A stretch of DNA of 64,000 bases from positions 33,629-97,628 of the forward strand of contig CALRPY020000009.1 of assembly GCA_943370145.1 (NCBI GenBank), in the 5' to 3' direction. Positions 31,284 through 40,405 of the stretch are shown piece by piece. Source of the DNA: Ga0077536 sp943370145. GTDB lineage: Bacteria; Pseudomonadota; Gammaproteobacteria; Ga0077536. The stretch's first letter is position 1. Each line of letters starts with the position of its first letter. The notes beneath the pieces are model-generated. The model did not search any database, had not been told where the DNA came from, and saw only the letters and a program-made list of their open reading frames with translations. A program made the translations under genes and the position numbers.

Positions 31284-33158
31284 ATGTGCGGAATAGCAGG
31301 GATATTGCACCTCGACGGGGCACCGGCGTCGCACGCGCTGTTGCGCGCGATGACCGATGCGATCGCGCATCGGGGCCCGGACGGCGAGGGACACCATGTC
31401 GACGGACCGCTCGGCCTCGGCCATCGCCGCCTGTCGATCATCGACCTGTCGCCGGCCGGACACCAGCCGATGGCAACGGTCGACGGGCGCTACCTGCTGA
31501 CCTACAACGGCGAGATATACAATTTCCAGGAGTTGCGTACGGAACTCGAGGCCCTCGGGAGACAGTTCCGTTCACGCACGGATTCCGAGGTCTTGCTGAA
31601 GGGTTACGCGGAGTGGGGCCTGCGCGTCCTGGACCGCCTGAACGGCATGTTCGCCTTTGCAATCTGGGACAAGCAGACGCGCACGCTGACGCTCGCCCGT
31701 GACCGCTACGGCATCAAGCCCTTGTACTGGACGAGGGTTGGCGACACGGTCCTGTTCGGCTCCGAGATCAAGGCCGTGCTTGCCCACGGCGCCGTCCGCG
31801 CCAAACTCGACGGGCCGGGTCTCCTGGAATACTTCACGTTCCAGAATTTCTTCACCGACCGCACGCTGTTCGACGGTGTGCGCCTGCTGCCGGCCGGCAA
31901 CTACCTGCAGATTCGCGCCGACGTGCGCTGGACACCCTCGCCGGTAAGGTACTGGGATTACGACTTCGTCGAATCAACCGAGCGCGCTTCCGACGGTGAA
32001 TACCTCGAGGAACTCGACCGGCTCTTCAAGCAGGCGGTGAGCCGGCAGTTGGTCAGCGACGTTGAACTCGGCAGCTACCTGTCCGGGGGCATGGACTCCG
32101 GTTCCATCACCGCCATCGCGGCCCGGCAGATCCCGGACCTGAAGTCCTTCACTTGCGGCTTCGACCTGCGGTCCGCGTCCGGCCTCGAACTGAGCTTCGA
32201 CGAGCGCCAGGCCGCGGAGGCGATGTCCTACGAATTCAAGACCGAGCACTACGAGATGGTGCTCAAGGCCGGCGACATGGAAAGGGTGATTCCGCGCCTG
32301 GCCTGGCACCTCGAGGAACCGCGCGTCGGCCAGTGCTACCCGAACTTCTACGCCGCGCAGCTCGCGAGCAAGTTCGTCAAGGTCGTGCTGTCCGGCGCGG
32401 GCGGCGACGAACTGTTCGGCGGCTATCCGTGGCGCTACTACCGCGCGGTCGTCAACGACGACTTCGAGCACTACATCGACAAGTACTATTCGTATTGGCA
32501 GCGCCTGGTTCCAAACAAGACCATCAAGCAGCTGTTCGCTCCGATCTGGGACGACGTCAAGGATGTGTGGACGCGGGATATCTTCCGCGACGTCTTCGGC
32601 CATCACGCCGCTTCGCTTACGCGGCCGGAAGATTACGTCAACCATTCGCTGTACTTCGAAGCGAAGACCTTCCTGCACGGCCTGCTGGTCGTCGAGGACA
32701 AGATGAGCATGGCGCACTCGCTCGAGACGCGCGTGCCCTTCCTCGACAATGACCTCGTGGATTTCGCGATGCGTGTGCCGGTGTCGCTGAAGCTCGGCAA
32801 CCTCGGCGAGGTGGTGCGGCTGAACGAGAACGAGCCCTCGCACAAGACGGCCAAGTACTACCAGAAGACCAATGACGGCAAGCTGCTGTTGCGCAAGATG
32901 ATGTCACGGCACATCCCGGCGGAGGTCGCGGATCGGGAAAAGCAGGGCTTTTCCGCGCCGGACGCCAGCTGGTTCAAGGGTGAGAGCATCGACTACGTGA
33001 GACGCATGCTCTACCAGGGGCCGACGACGCTCTACAAGTTCCTCGATCGCGGCACAGTCCACGGCATGGTCAATGAGCATCTCGAGGGGCACGAGAACCG
33101 GCGCTTGTTGATCTGGTCGTTGCTAAACGTGGAGCAGTGGTGCAGGCATTACCTGTGA
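31284..33158 (+). CDS. AsnB-type glutamine amidotransferase (WbpS-like)
   Basis: A 624-residue protein with Cys2 of the class II glutaminase domain (MCGIAGILHLDG), HRGPDGEG and NGEIYNF motifs, and a C-terminal synthetase domain with the ATP PP-loop SGGMDSGS (about 262-269). In O-antigen loci such as that of Pseudomonas aeruginosa O6 a homologue, WbpS, is thought to amidate a uronic acid sugar. The uronic acid synthesis genes around it make that role more likely than asparagine supply. The third residue of the PP-loop repeat is Met instead of the common Ile/Leu, and Gly replaces Ser/Thr after it. Confidence 0.85.
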   Translation: MCGIAGILHLDGAPASHALLRAMTDAIAHRGPDGEGHHVDGPLGLGHRRLSIIDLSPAGHQPMATVDGRYLLTYNGEIYNFQELRTELEALGRQFRSRTDSEVLLKGYAEWGLRVLDRLNGMFAFAIWDKQTRTLTLARDRYGIKPLYWTRVGDTVLFGSEIKAVLAHGAVRAKLDGPGLLEYFTFQNFFTDRTLFDGVRLLPAGNYLQIRADVRWTPSPVRYWDYDFVESTERASDGEYLEELDRLFKQAVSRQLVSDVELGSYLSGGMDSGSITAIAARQIPDLKSFTCGFDLRSASGLELSFDERQAAEAMSYEFKTEHYEMVLKAGDMERVIPRLAWHLEEPRVGQCYPNFYAAQLASKFVKVVLSGAGGDELFGGYPWRYYRAVVNDDFEHYIDKYYSYWQRLVPNKTIKQLFAPIWDDVKDVWTRDIFRDVFGHHAASLTRPEDYVNHSLYFEAKTFLHGLLVVEDKMSMAHSLETRVPFLDNDLVDFAMRVPVSLKLGNLGEVVRLNENEPSHKTAKYYQKTNDGKLLLRKMMSRHIPAEVADREKQGFSAPDASWFKGESIDYVRRMLYQGPTTLYKFLDRGTVHGMVNEHLEGHENRRLLIWSLLNVEQWCRHYL

Positions 33159-33252
33159 GCCGCTCTCAGGAAATGGCGGATCGCCTGCCGCATCGGAAGT
33201 CCGGCTGTAAGTCCGATATCGCTTTATGTCAGGGCGCCGGAGCATCGATTCA

Positions 33253-34107
33253 ATGAAAACCTTGCGGACATTCCTGAACGTCCTGCATCCAGTTCGGAAT
33301 TTCAATGCAATAGCCGGCAGCCTTCGCCTGCTCGCCCGGCATCGAGACCTGATCACCGAGATGGCGCGTCGGGAAATCTGGTCTCAGTACGGTGGGCAGG
33401 CGTTAGGGACCTGGTGGGTCATCGGCCATCCACTGTTCCAGATGCTCGTCTACATCACCGTGTTCGCGCTGATATTCAAGGTCAAGGTCGGCGGTACTGT
33501 CGAGATGCCGCGCGACTACATCACGTACCTGTTGTCCGGCCTCGTCCCCTGGCTGTGCGCGCAGCAGGCGGTCGCCCGAGGCCCGACGCTGATGATCAGC
33601 CAAGCCAATCTAGTGAAGCAGGTGGTGTTCCCAATCCAGGTGATCCCGGCGGCGAGCGTGCTCGTCAACCTCATTCTGCTGGCGGTCGGCTTGGTGGTGC
33701 TTCTGCTGTACAGCGTGATAAGGCACGGGTCGCTTGCGCCGACCGTCCTGCTGCTGCCCTTGCTGGTGGCCTGTCTCACGACAGGCATGCTGGGAATCTC
33801 CTACGGCTTTGCCGCAATCGGCGTGTTTTTTCGCGATCTGAAGGACGTCGTCCAGGTTCTCGTCGTGGCTGGTGTATACCTGATGCCGATTTTCTATCTG
33901 CCTGAGTGGGTTCCGGCGCCGCTCAAGCCGCTGCTGTACGTGAATCCTTTCAGCTATATGGGGTGGTGCTTTCAGGATGCCATCTATTTCGGGCGCTTCG
34001 AGCACCCGGGTTCGTGGATAGTATTCTGCTTGGGGTCAGTGCTCGTGTACGCGCTTGGATATCGGCTCTTTCAGCGGTTGGCGCCAAATTTCGGAAACGC
34101 GCTGTGA
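33253..34107 (+). CDS. wzm: ABC-2 type polysaccharide exporter permease (Wzm)
   Basis: A 284-residue membrane protein with six hydrophobic segments. REIWSQYGGQALGTWWVIGH near the N-terminus (the conserved R-x-I...Y-x-x-x-x-L-G-x-x-W motif) and LPEWVPAPLKPLLYVNPFSY near the C-terminus are hallmarks of polysaccharide ABC exporters. The ATG at 33253 is preferred because GGAG lies ten bases upstream; the in-frame ATG at 33226 lacks a ribosome site. The stop shares a base with the ATP-binding protein start (TGATG). It exports the lipid-linked glycan to the periplasm. Confidence 0.92.
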   Translation: MKTLRTFLNVLHPVRNFNAIAGSLRLLARHRDLITEMARREIWSQYGGQALGTWWVIGHPLFQMLVYITVFALIFKVKVGGTVEMPRDYITYLLSGLVPWLCAQQAVARGPTLMISQANLVKQVVFPIQVIPAASVLVNLILLAVGLVVLLLYSVIRHGSLAPTVLLLPLLVACLTTGMLGISYGFAAIGVFFRDLKDVVQVLVVAGVYLMPIFYLPEWVPAPLKPLLYVNPFSYMGWCFQDAIYFGRFEHPGSWIVFCLGSVLVYALGYRLFQRLAPNFGNAL

Positions 34108-35429
34108 TGGCCCGCGAAGACGGCCAAATGCATGCGCCGCAAATGACCGAAAAGCCGGCCATCTCGGTGCGCAACCTGAGCAAGGTGTACAAGCTGTACG
34201 CCTCGCCCAGGGATTTTCTGGTCGAGGTCGTCACGGGAGTGGCCAATCACAGCGAGCACTGGGCGTTGCGCGACGTGAGCTTCGAGATCCCGCGAGGGGA
34301 AGTCGTGGGGGTCATCGGGCCCAATGGAGCAGGCAAGAGTACGCTCCTCAAGATACTGGCCGGCACGCTCCCGCGCACCACGGGTGAAATCGAGGTCAAC
34401 GGCCAGATATCCGCAATCCTCGAACTGGGCACCGGCTTCCATCCCGATTACTCCGGTCGGGAGAACATCATCGTCGGTGGAATGTGCCTCGGCATGAGCC
34501 GCGAAGAAGTGGAAAGGAAGCAGCAGTCCATTATTGAATTCAGCGAGCTGGGCAACGTTATTGATCAGCCGTTTCGGACGTACTCCAGTGGAATGCAGGC
34601 CCGCCTCACGTTCTCGACAGCAATCAGCATAGAACCGGACATCCTCATCATCGACGAGGCGCTGGCCGCAGGCGACGCGTATTTCGTGCACAAGTGCATG
34701 CGACGAATCAAGGAGATCTGCGCCAGCGGCGCGACCGTCTTTTTCGTCTCGCATTCGGAAGGCATGATTGCCGAACTCTGCAATCGCGCAATGTGGCTCG
34801 ATCAAGGGGAGTTGAAGCTGATCGGCGCTGCAGAGCCGGTCACCAAGGCATACACTCGCAGTGTCTGGGAACGCGAGAACACCAGGAATCTGCTTACCAA
34901 CGAGCAGTGGGCAAAGGAACTGGAGAAGACCGCGACGTCTGGCGCCTATGAACTCGCCAGCGGCGAATTGCGGATCAAGCGGGTGTACCTGCTCGACGAA
35001 AATGGCGAGGAAAGCGGCGCCGTGGTGAGCGGCAGGCGAGCATCGATCGCGCTCGAGTGGCAGGGGCAGTCGGAGTTCACCAGCGTCTACGCGAGCTTTC
35101 GGGTCGACAGCGATCGAATCCAGGCGGTGATGGGCTGCGAAGGCCACGAGATCGATGCGCTGATTGCGGGTGAGGGTGCGCCGTCAGGTGGCGGGCGGAT
35201 TCTCTTTACGCTGCCCCGGCTTGAACTGGGTCCGGGTCGTTACACAGTCAGCGCGTCGCTGTGCCGCCCGATGATTCCAAAAGACAAGGAAGCAATACTG
35301 CATTATGTCGAAAAGGTGTGCAGTTTCTCGGTTCGTCGTGAGTCGCACTGGCCACTGTCTTATGTCTATGACCCCCGATTCGAGGTGACGACGGAGCTTG
35401 GGCAGCGCACCGGGAGCCAAGGCCAATGA
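34107..35429 (+). CDS. wzt: ABC polysaccharide exporter ATPase with C-terminal glycan-binding domain (Wzt)
   Basis: A 440-residue protein. The ABC domain covers about residues 12-250: Walker A GPNGAGKST, signature YSSGMQAR (short LSSGM form typical of Wzt/TagH), Walker B DILIIDEALAAGD and the switch His in VSHSEG. From about residue 290 to the end follows a beta-sandwich (IKRVYLLDENGEESGAVVSG, IALEWQG, LELGPGRYTVSASLC) like the Wzt C-terminal domain, which in O-antigen exporters recognises a modified end of the finished chain. That implies a chain-terminating group, perhaps from a nearby methyltransferase or sulfotransferase. Confidence 0.92.
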   Translation: MAREDGQMHAPQMTEKPAISVRNLSKVYKLYASPRDFLVEVVTGVANHSEHWALRDVSFEIPRGEVVGVIGPNGAGKSTLLKILAGTLPRTTGEIEVNGQISAILELGTGFHPDYSGRENIIVGGMCLGMSREEVERKQQSIIEFSELGNVIDQPFRTYSSGMQARLTFSTAISIEPDILIIDEALAAGDAYFVHKCMRRIKEICASGATVFFVSHSEGMIAELCNRAMWLDQGELKLIGAAEPVTKAYTRSVWERENTRNLLTNEQWAKELEKTATSGAYELASGELRIKRVYLLDENGEESGAVVSGRRASIALEWQGQSEFTSVYASFRVDSDRIQAVMGCEGHEIDALIAGEGAPSGGGRILFTLPRLELGPGRYTVSASLCRPMIPKDKEAILHYVEKVCSFSVRRESHWPLSYVYDPRFEVTTELGQRTGSQGQ

Positions 35430-35458
35430 ACTTCTATCGCGGGCAGGAGTGAGCCGGT

Positions 35459-36268
35459 TTGACAGGGCATGGCGCAGGCTGGAAAGGGTCGCTGCAATCG
35501 TTTTTCGATGAGCGGGGCAGGGCGATATCGCGGCGGCCGGGATTCGAGGAACTGTGTTTCGTCAGCGGTCGAGATCCTCGGCTGTGGAGTGATCGAACCC
35601 TGTACGATGACCTGATTGCCAGCATCATCGATGCCTTGGGGGGTGAAGCCGGCGCGAGCGTCGTCGAGGTTGGATGCGCGGCTGGATTCCTCGCCTACGG
35701 CGTTGCTCCGCGGGTCAGGCGTTATCAGGGGATTGACCTGGCGGCCAACGCGCTTGCTGCAGCGCGGCGCCTGGCGTTGCCGAACGCGAACTTTCTGCAA
35801 GGCGACGCTCATACGCTGCCACTGCCGGATGCGAGCGTAGACGCGGCCTTCTGTTACGACGTCGTCACCAACTTTCCCACATTCGCAGACTATTCAGGGC
35901 TCATCGTCGAGATGCTTCGGGTCGTCAGGCCAGGGGGACCTGTCCTGGTGGGTTCGGTTCCGGATCGCGCCGCGCAGGTCGGATACGAGGCGCGCGTTCA
36001 GGAATTCGCACGGGAACTGGAGCGACGTTATGGCCCGACCCGGCCCTCCCTACCTGCGCCGCCGCCGTCGTGGCTTGAACGTCTGTCCTCGATGCTTGGC
36101 ATGAAGCATGAGGCGCCGTCTCCAATGATTTCCTGTTATTACTTCGACCGCGCTGATTTCGAAGCCTTCGCAGCGGAACATGGCTTGGAACTGACAATTA
36201 CCGATATCCACGCAAAGAATCCCTATGCCGGCTATCGGTTCAATGCGATCTTCCGGCGACCGGGTTGA
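35459..36268 (+). CDS. Class I SAM-dependent methyltransferase
   Basis: A 269-residue enzyme with VVEVGCAAGFLAYG (motif I), YQGIDLAANALA (motif II), DAHTLPLPDASVDAAFCYDV and MLRVVRPGGPVLVG, a Methyltransf_11-like fold. The TTG start is supported by GCAGGAG (35443-35449). A proline-rich loop (RPSLPAPPPSWLERL) precedes the C-terminal part. It directly follows wzt, so chain-terminal methylation recognised by the Wzt C-terminal domain is an attractive but unproven role. The stop overlaps the next start. Confidence 0.82.
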   Translation: MTGHGAGWKGSLQSFFDERGRAISRRPGFEELCFVSGRDPRLWSDRTLYDDLIASIIDALGGEAGASVVEVGCAAGFLAYGVAPRVRRYQGIDLAANALAAARRLALPNANFLQGDAHTLPLPDASVDAAFCYDVVTNFPTFADYSGLIVEMLRVVRPGGPVLVGSVPDRAAQVGYEARVQEFARELERRYGPTRPSLPAPPPSWLERLSSMLGMKHEAPSPMISCYYFDRADFEAFAAEHGLELTITDIHAKNPYAGYRFNAIFRRPG

Positions 36269-37392
36269 TGCGGGTCGAATCCTACGCAAATGTTCCGTCT
36301 TCGCTATGGGATGCCGCCTGCGACGCCTCGCGAGAGTCATGGCTCTTTCACCGCCACGGTTGGGTCGCAATCGAGTCGGGAGCATGGACCGAAGTCAATG
36401 CATCGTTCGCGATCCTGGACGCTCGAGGCGTGCTCGGCCTCGCTCCGCTCTATGCGTTGACCAGTGGAAGCGAGCGTCTCGTGCATTCAGGGCTGCACAG
36501 GCATGCGGGACTTGCGGTGCTGGACGAACTCACGCCCGGCGAACGACGGGCTGCGCGTGACGTGTACATGAAGCAGGTATTTCGTGTGGCCGAAGCCTTT
36601 GGCGCGCACCGAATCCAGCTGAACGCGCACAATCTAAGCCCTGCCATGCGCGCACTCCCGCGCGAGGAAATCCCCTTTTTCGTGCAGGACTATGGCTTTC
36701 ATGCCGGCCTCGCCTTCGGGCCCACGGGGATCCAGGCCGCACCGGGCATGGCGACCTGCAATGCGGATCAGATCGTCGATTTGGCGCTCGCCGAGGAGCA
36801 GCTGTTCGCAAACCTCGACGAGGCCTGTCGACGGGCCGTGCGCAAGGCGCAGAAGAGCGGCCTCAACGTGCATGAGGGCACCCAGGAAAGCGATATCCGG
36901 GCGTACTACGCGCTGGCGGAACTGTCGGCACGACGGACCGGAGAGTCGCTGCCGCCGTATGATTACTACGCTCGCATATGGGAGACATTCCATGCCCGCG
37001 GCCATTGCCGTTTCCTGTTCGCACAGGCAGGCGAAGAGCGCCTGGCGGCGTTGATGCTGTTCGCAGACCGTGGAGCGATGACCTTTGCGGCAGGCGTTGC
37101 GGCGCCAGAAGCGCTTCCGCTGCGCGCCAATGACTTCGTGCATTGGGAGGCCATCCGTCTCGCGAAACGCGAGGGTTTTTCGCACTATCGCCTTGGTCCG
37201 ATATTCCCGGAGGTTCCGCCGTCCTGGCCGATCGCCAGGGTTTCGCGCTTCAAGGGCAAGTTCGGAGGCCGCTCGGTGCCGATTGTTCAGGGCAGCTGTT
37301 TCCTCGATCCTGGTCGTTACCTGCAGCAGGGCATCGACCTGTTGACTGCATTGTGTTCGCCCGAGCGCGATCAGGTCTCACATGACGACTGA
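36268..37392 (+). CDS. FemAB/GNAT-like acyltransferase
   Basis: A 374-residue protein with two linked GNAT-like halves. The first has ESWLFHRHGWVAIESGAWTE and GLAPLYALTS; the second has DEACRRAVRKAQKSGLNVHE, FLFAQAGEERLAALMLFADR and DFVHWEAIRLAKREGFSHYRLGP (the typical W-x-x-I-x-x-A...G-x-x-x-x-D/R-x-G-G/P motif of FemAB-like proteins in polysaccharide loci). FemAB relatives transfer aminoacyl or acyl groups. The overlap TGATG with the methyltransferase implies coupled translation. Donor and acceptor are unknown. Confidence 0.72.
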   Translation: MRVESYANVPSSLWDAACDASRESWLFHRHGWVAIESGAWTEVNASFAILDARGVLGLAPLYALTSGSERLVHSGLHRHAGLAVLDELTPGERRAARDVYMKQVFRVAEAFGAHRIQLNAHNLSPAMRALPREEIPFFVQDYGFHAGLAFGPTGIQAAPGMATCNADQIVDLALAEEQLFANLDEACRRAVRKAQKSGLNVHEGTQESDIRAYYALAELSARRTGESLPPYDYYARIWETFHARGHCRFLFAQAGEERLAALMLFADRGAMTFAAGVAAPEALPLRANDFVHWEAIRLAKREGFSHYRLGPIFPEVPPSWPIARVSRFKGKFGGRSVPIVQGSCFLDPGRYLQQGIDLLTALCSPERDQVSHDD

Positions 37393-37421
37393 ATGTCTGC
37401 GCACTTGAGGTTGTCCGTCGC

Positions 37422-38819
37422 ATGAGCGTCACTGCACCCGGGGCGGAGTTGGACCTTCTGAAGCACCTTGCGCGTGTGTTTGGTCTCGCGCCGCGCGTTT
37501 TCGACCAGCAGCTCGCCTGTGTGATCCGCGGCAGTCTCGCCACGGCGGAAGCTATTCCGTCGCGCTGCGAACTGATCGTCGTACTCGCTCCGGATGCCAC
37601 GACCAGCGCGGAGTTGGGGCTCCTTGCCTCGGCGCACGCCCCTGCACCGGAAATGTTCGCGGCCGTTGACGGCGCTGCCCTGAGAATGTCGTCGCTGCAC
37701 GGATACCAGGCGTTTTCCTCCAAAAGCGGGCACAGCAGGCCAGTGGTGAAGGATGCAGCGGGTCGCCACGCGTGGGTCGAGGTCCAGCGAGGCGGTCGCC
37801 GCTGGCTCGTCATCGGCACCGCGCTCGCTGCCGATCTCGAACGCTTTCGTCAGGGCGATCCGGCGCGCGCCGAGGATCGCTCTGGAAGTGCGAAGTGGGA
37901 CTTCGCCTTCGAACGCCCTAATTATCTTTTTGAACCCCAGCTGCAGGGACTCGACGCGCGGGTGCGCCACGCGGACCACTGGTGCGAGTCATTCGTTGCC
38001 GCGATAGCACGCGTCATCCCGAAGGCTCGTCGAGCGGTCTTGCCGGGTGATGCGCCGGGCGCGCTGGTGATCACTGGCGACGACGACCAGGCCTATCTGG
38101 AAAAGTATGCGGCTCAGCAGGAAGCGCTTGGCGGCCTGCCGATCACCTACCTGATGCACCCGCTGACGCGGCACGACCGCCGGAGCGCAAAGCGGATGTT
38201 CGGGCGTCGGCGAGTCGAGCTCGGCATCCATCCGGACGCGCTCGAGACGCCTGGCGAGTATGCCGCCCGCCTCGACGAACAGGTCCGCTGGTTCGAGGCG
38301 CGTTTTGGCTTCAAAGCCTCGAGCGTGCGCAACCACGGATTTCTGAACGATGGTTATTGGGGACACCTTCCTGCTTGGCAGTTGGCGGGGATTCGCATCA
38401 GCTCGAATATTCCGGGGCTCGACGGCAACCTGCTCAATGCGTCAATGATGCCGGGGCGCGTGCTGTTTGACGGCGCGCTGTCTGCGCACTGGTCGGTCCT
38501 GACTACGTTCGGTGACGGTATGGTGTTCGCGCTCGGCCTGTCGGACGAGGTAGCGGCGGCCCGCGTGAGGGATTGTGCCGCCGGGATAGTCGCGTCGCGG
38601 CTGCCAGGAGTCATCGTCGTCAATCTCCACCCGCAGAACATCGACAGCACCCGTAAGATCCATAGCGTGCTTGGTGACATCGTGCGCATGGGGTTCGCGG
38701 CCTGGACCCTTGCCGACTGCTGGCGCTGGTTCGACGATCTCGACAGGTGTGAATCGCCGAGTGCTGTGCTGCACCGCGCTGCCGTAACCGCGCGCAGCCT
38801 GCTGCGCGTGAGGACGTGA
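37422..38819 (+). CDS. Polysaccharide deacetylase-like (NodB-fold) protein
   Basis: A 465-residue cytoplasmic protein. From about residue 200 there is a NodB-like arrangement: ALVITGDDDQAYLEKYAAQQ (metal-binding Asp motif), RVELGIHPDALETP (His motif), SVRNHGFLNDGY (Arg/His motif) and IVVNLHPQNIDSTR. Residues 1-190 form an unrelated domain with PNYLFEPQLQGL near its end that I do not recognise. Role could be removal of acetyl from a sugar precursor. It has no signal peptide. A GTGA overlap couples it to the next gene. Confidence 0.62.
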   Translation: MSVTAPGAELDLLKHLARVFGLAPRVFDQQLACVIRGSLATAEAIPSRCELIVVLAPDATTSAELGLLASAHAPAPEMFAAVDGAALRMSSLHGYQAFSSKSGHSRPVVKDAAGRHAWVEVQRGGRRWLVIGTALAADLERFRQGDPARAEDRSGSAKWDFAFERPNYLFEPQLQGLDARVRHADHWCESFVAAIARVIPKARRAVLPGDAPGALVITGDDDQAYLEKYAAQQEALGGLPITYLMHPLTRHDRRSAKRMFGRRRVELGIHPDALETPGEYAARLDEQVRWFEARFGFKASSVRNHGFLNDGYWGHLPAWQLAGIRISSNIPGLDGNLLNASMMPGRVLFDGALSAHWSVLTTFGDGMVFALGLSDEVAAARVRDCAAGIVASRLPGVIVVNLHPQNIDSTRKIHSVLGDIVRMGFAAWTLADCWRWFDDLDRCESPSAVLHRAAVTARSLLRVRT

Positions 38820-40405
38820 AGGCAGCCACGATGCCCCGTCCGGCCTGGTTGGTGAACCTGCAGCGTCGCTGGCGCGACCACCAGTGGCTCAGGCTGAACG
38901 CATTGGCGGCGCCAAGTCGATTGCGTGCTCTATGGCACGGAAATCCCCCGGCGGATCGCTTCGATACCTGGGATCCCGCACCCTGGCTCCACCCCTGGCT
39001 CACGCCAGAGAACCTGCGCGCGATGCGCGACTATAGCGAGACCTGCCTCGCACGCTGGCGACAGGAAGCTGAATCGCTTCCATCCGAACCCGTGCGTTAC
39101 GCGTTCGTCGGCAACCTCGCGAATAACATGTACATGCGGGCGCGCCCGCTGCGCCGGCTCGGTCTCGACATCGACGTCTACCTGCATCCGCAGGACCACT
39201 ACGTGATGAGCCAGCCTGGCTGGGAGGAACTGGACGGGCTTGTTGAGACATCCGAGACCGACGTGCGCCGGCTTGGCGAACGGGGGATCAAGCTGCCGGT
39301 GGTGCCCGGGGTCTATCAGCCGCCGGTGTCCGAGGCGATTTCCGCGCAGGACACGTTCCTTCGCTACCCCTATCTGTCGGCGCGCGACATACTGCGCTGG
39401 TTGCCCTACCTGAACGGTAACGACTGGCTGCGGGATCTCGCCGGCTACGATGCGCTGCTGTGTGCGCAATCCTCGTTCGTCGGCCTGCTGTCGGGCCGTC
39501 CGTACGTGGCAGCCCACATCGGTGGCGAGATCTGGTACGAGTGCTCGCGCGGCGACCTGCTCGGCAGGCTGCAACTGGAAGCCTATCGCCGCGCTGCGGC
39601 AATGCTCGCGTCGAACCCGTGGAGCTTCGCGCATGCTCGACGCTACGGGCTGTGCAATGCCATTTATGTCCCGCTGGTCCTCGACGAGGAATTCTATGCG
39701 CCAGGTCCGGGACGGTTCCGGCAGGCCTGGGTGGATGCGACCGGCGGCGACTTCTTCGTGTTCAGCGCAGTGCGCCAGAACGACGCGATCAAGGGCACGC
39801 TGACCGGCCTGGAGGGCTTCGCGCGCTTCGCTGCGCACCGGCCGGGCGCCCGCCTCGTCATCATCGAGTGGGGCCAGCAGTCGGATCGCAATCTGGAACG
39901 CTTTGCGGCGCTTGGTATCGCGGACAAGGTCATCCGGGTGCCGATTGCCGGGAAGCGGCGCGTCATCGATTATCTCCGCTCGGCCGACTGTTCGATCGAC
40001 CAGTTCACGCTCGGCTATTACGGCGCGAGTGCGCTCGAAGCGATGGGCTGCGGGCTGCCGGTGATCATGCGTATCGAGCGGGCGCAGTACGATGCGCTGT
40101 GTCGCGCCGGCGCGCCCCCGGTCGTCGACGCGGCGACACCCGAGGAAGTCGCCGCTGCGCTCGAGCGGCTGGCGTCGGACGCCGGCCTCCGTCGCGCGAT
40201 ATCGAGTGCTCAGCGCGACTGGTTCGTGGCCGCACACGGGGCCACCACCTGGTATCCGGCCCTCGCCGCGATGCTGCGTGTGACGGCTGCCGGGCGCCGG
40301 GAAAGCTTCAAGTGTTCGCCGCTCCGGGCGCGTCTCTCGACAGCCGAGCGCGACTATCACGCGGAGGGCCTCGCCCGCGCACCGACGTTTCCGAACTACC
40401 AATGA
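38816..40405 (+). CDS. Glycosyltransferase (GT4-like), paralogue 1 of three
   Basis: A 529-residue glycosyltransferase with GT-B layout. N-terminal half: YAFVGNLANNMYMRARPLRR and HYVMSQPGWEELDG, related to the HIGNIAxNA and MGCPEWEE motifs of the genes at 44698 and 47962. C-terminal half: nucleotide-binding segments VFSAVRQNDAIKGTLTGLEG, RVPIAGKRRVIDYLRSADCS and GYYGASALEAMGCGLPVIM (E-x(7)-E-like donor region). The start may be GTG 38816 (overlapping the previous stop) or ATG 38831. No membrane segment is seen. Donor sugar is unknown. Confidence 0.72.
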   Translation: MKAATMPRPAWLVNLQRRWRDHQWLRLNALAAPSRLRALWHGNPPADRFDTWDPAPWLHPWLTPENLRAMRDYSETCLARWRQEAESLPSEPVRYAFVGNLANNMYMRARPLRRLGLDIDVYLHPQDHYVMSQPGWEELDGLVETSETDVRRLGERGIKLPVVPGVYQPPVSEAISAQDTFLRYPYLSARDILRWLPYLNGNDWLRDLAGYDALLCAQSSFVGLLSGRPYVAAHIGGEIWYECSRGDLLGRLQLEAYRRAAAMLASNPWSFAHARRYGLCNAIYVPLVLDEEFYAPGPGRFRQAWVDATGGDFFVFSAVRQNDAIKGTLTGLEGFARFAAHRPGARLVIIEWGQQSDRNLERFAALGIADKVIRVPIAGKRRVIDYLRSADCSIDQFTLGYYGASALEAMGCGLPVIMRIERAQYDALCRAGAPPVVDAATPEEVAAALERLASDAGLRRAISSAQRDWFVAAHGATTWYPALAAMLRVTAAGRRESFKCSPLRARLSTAERDYHAEGLARAPTFPNYQ

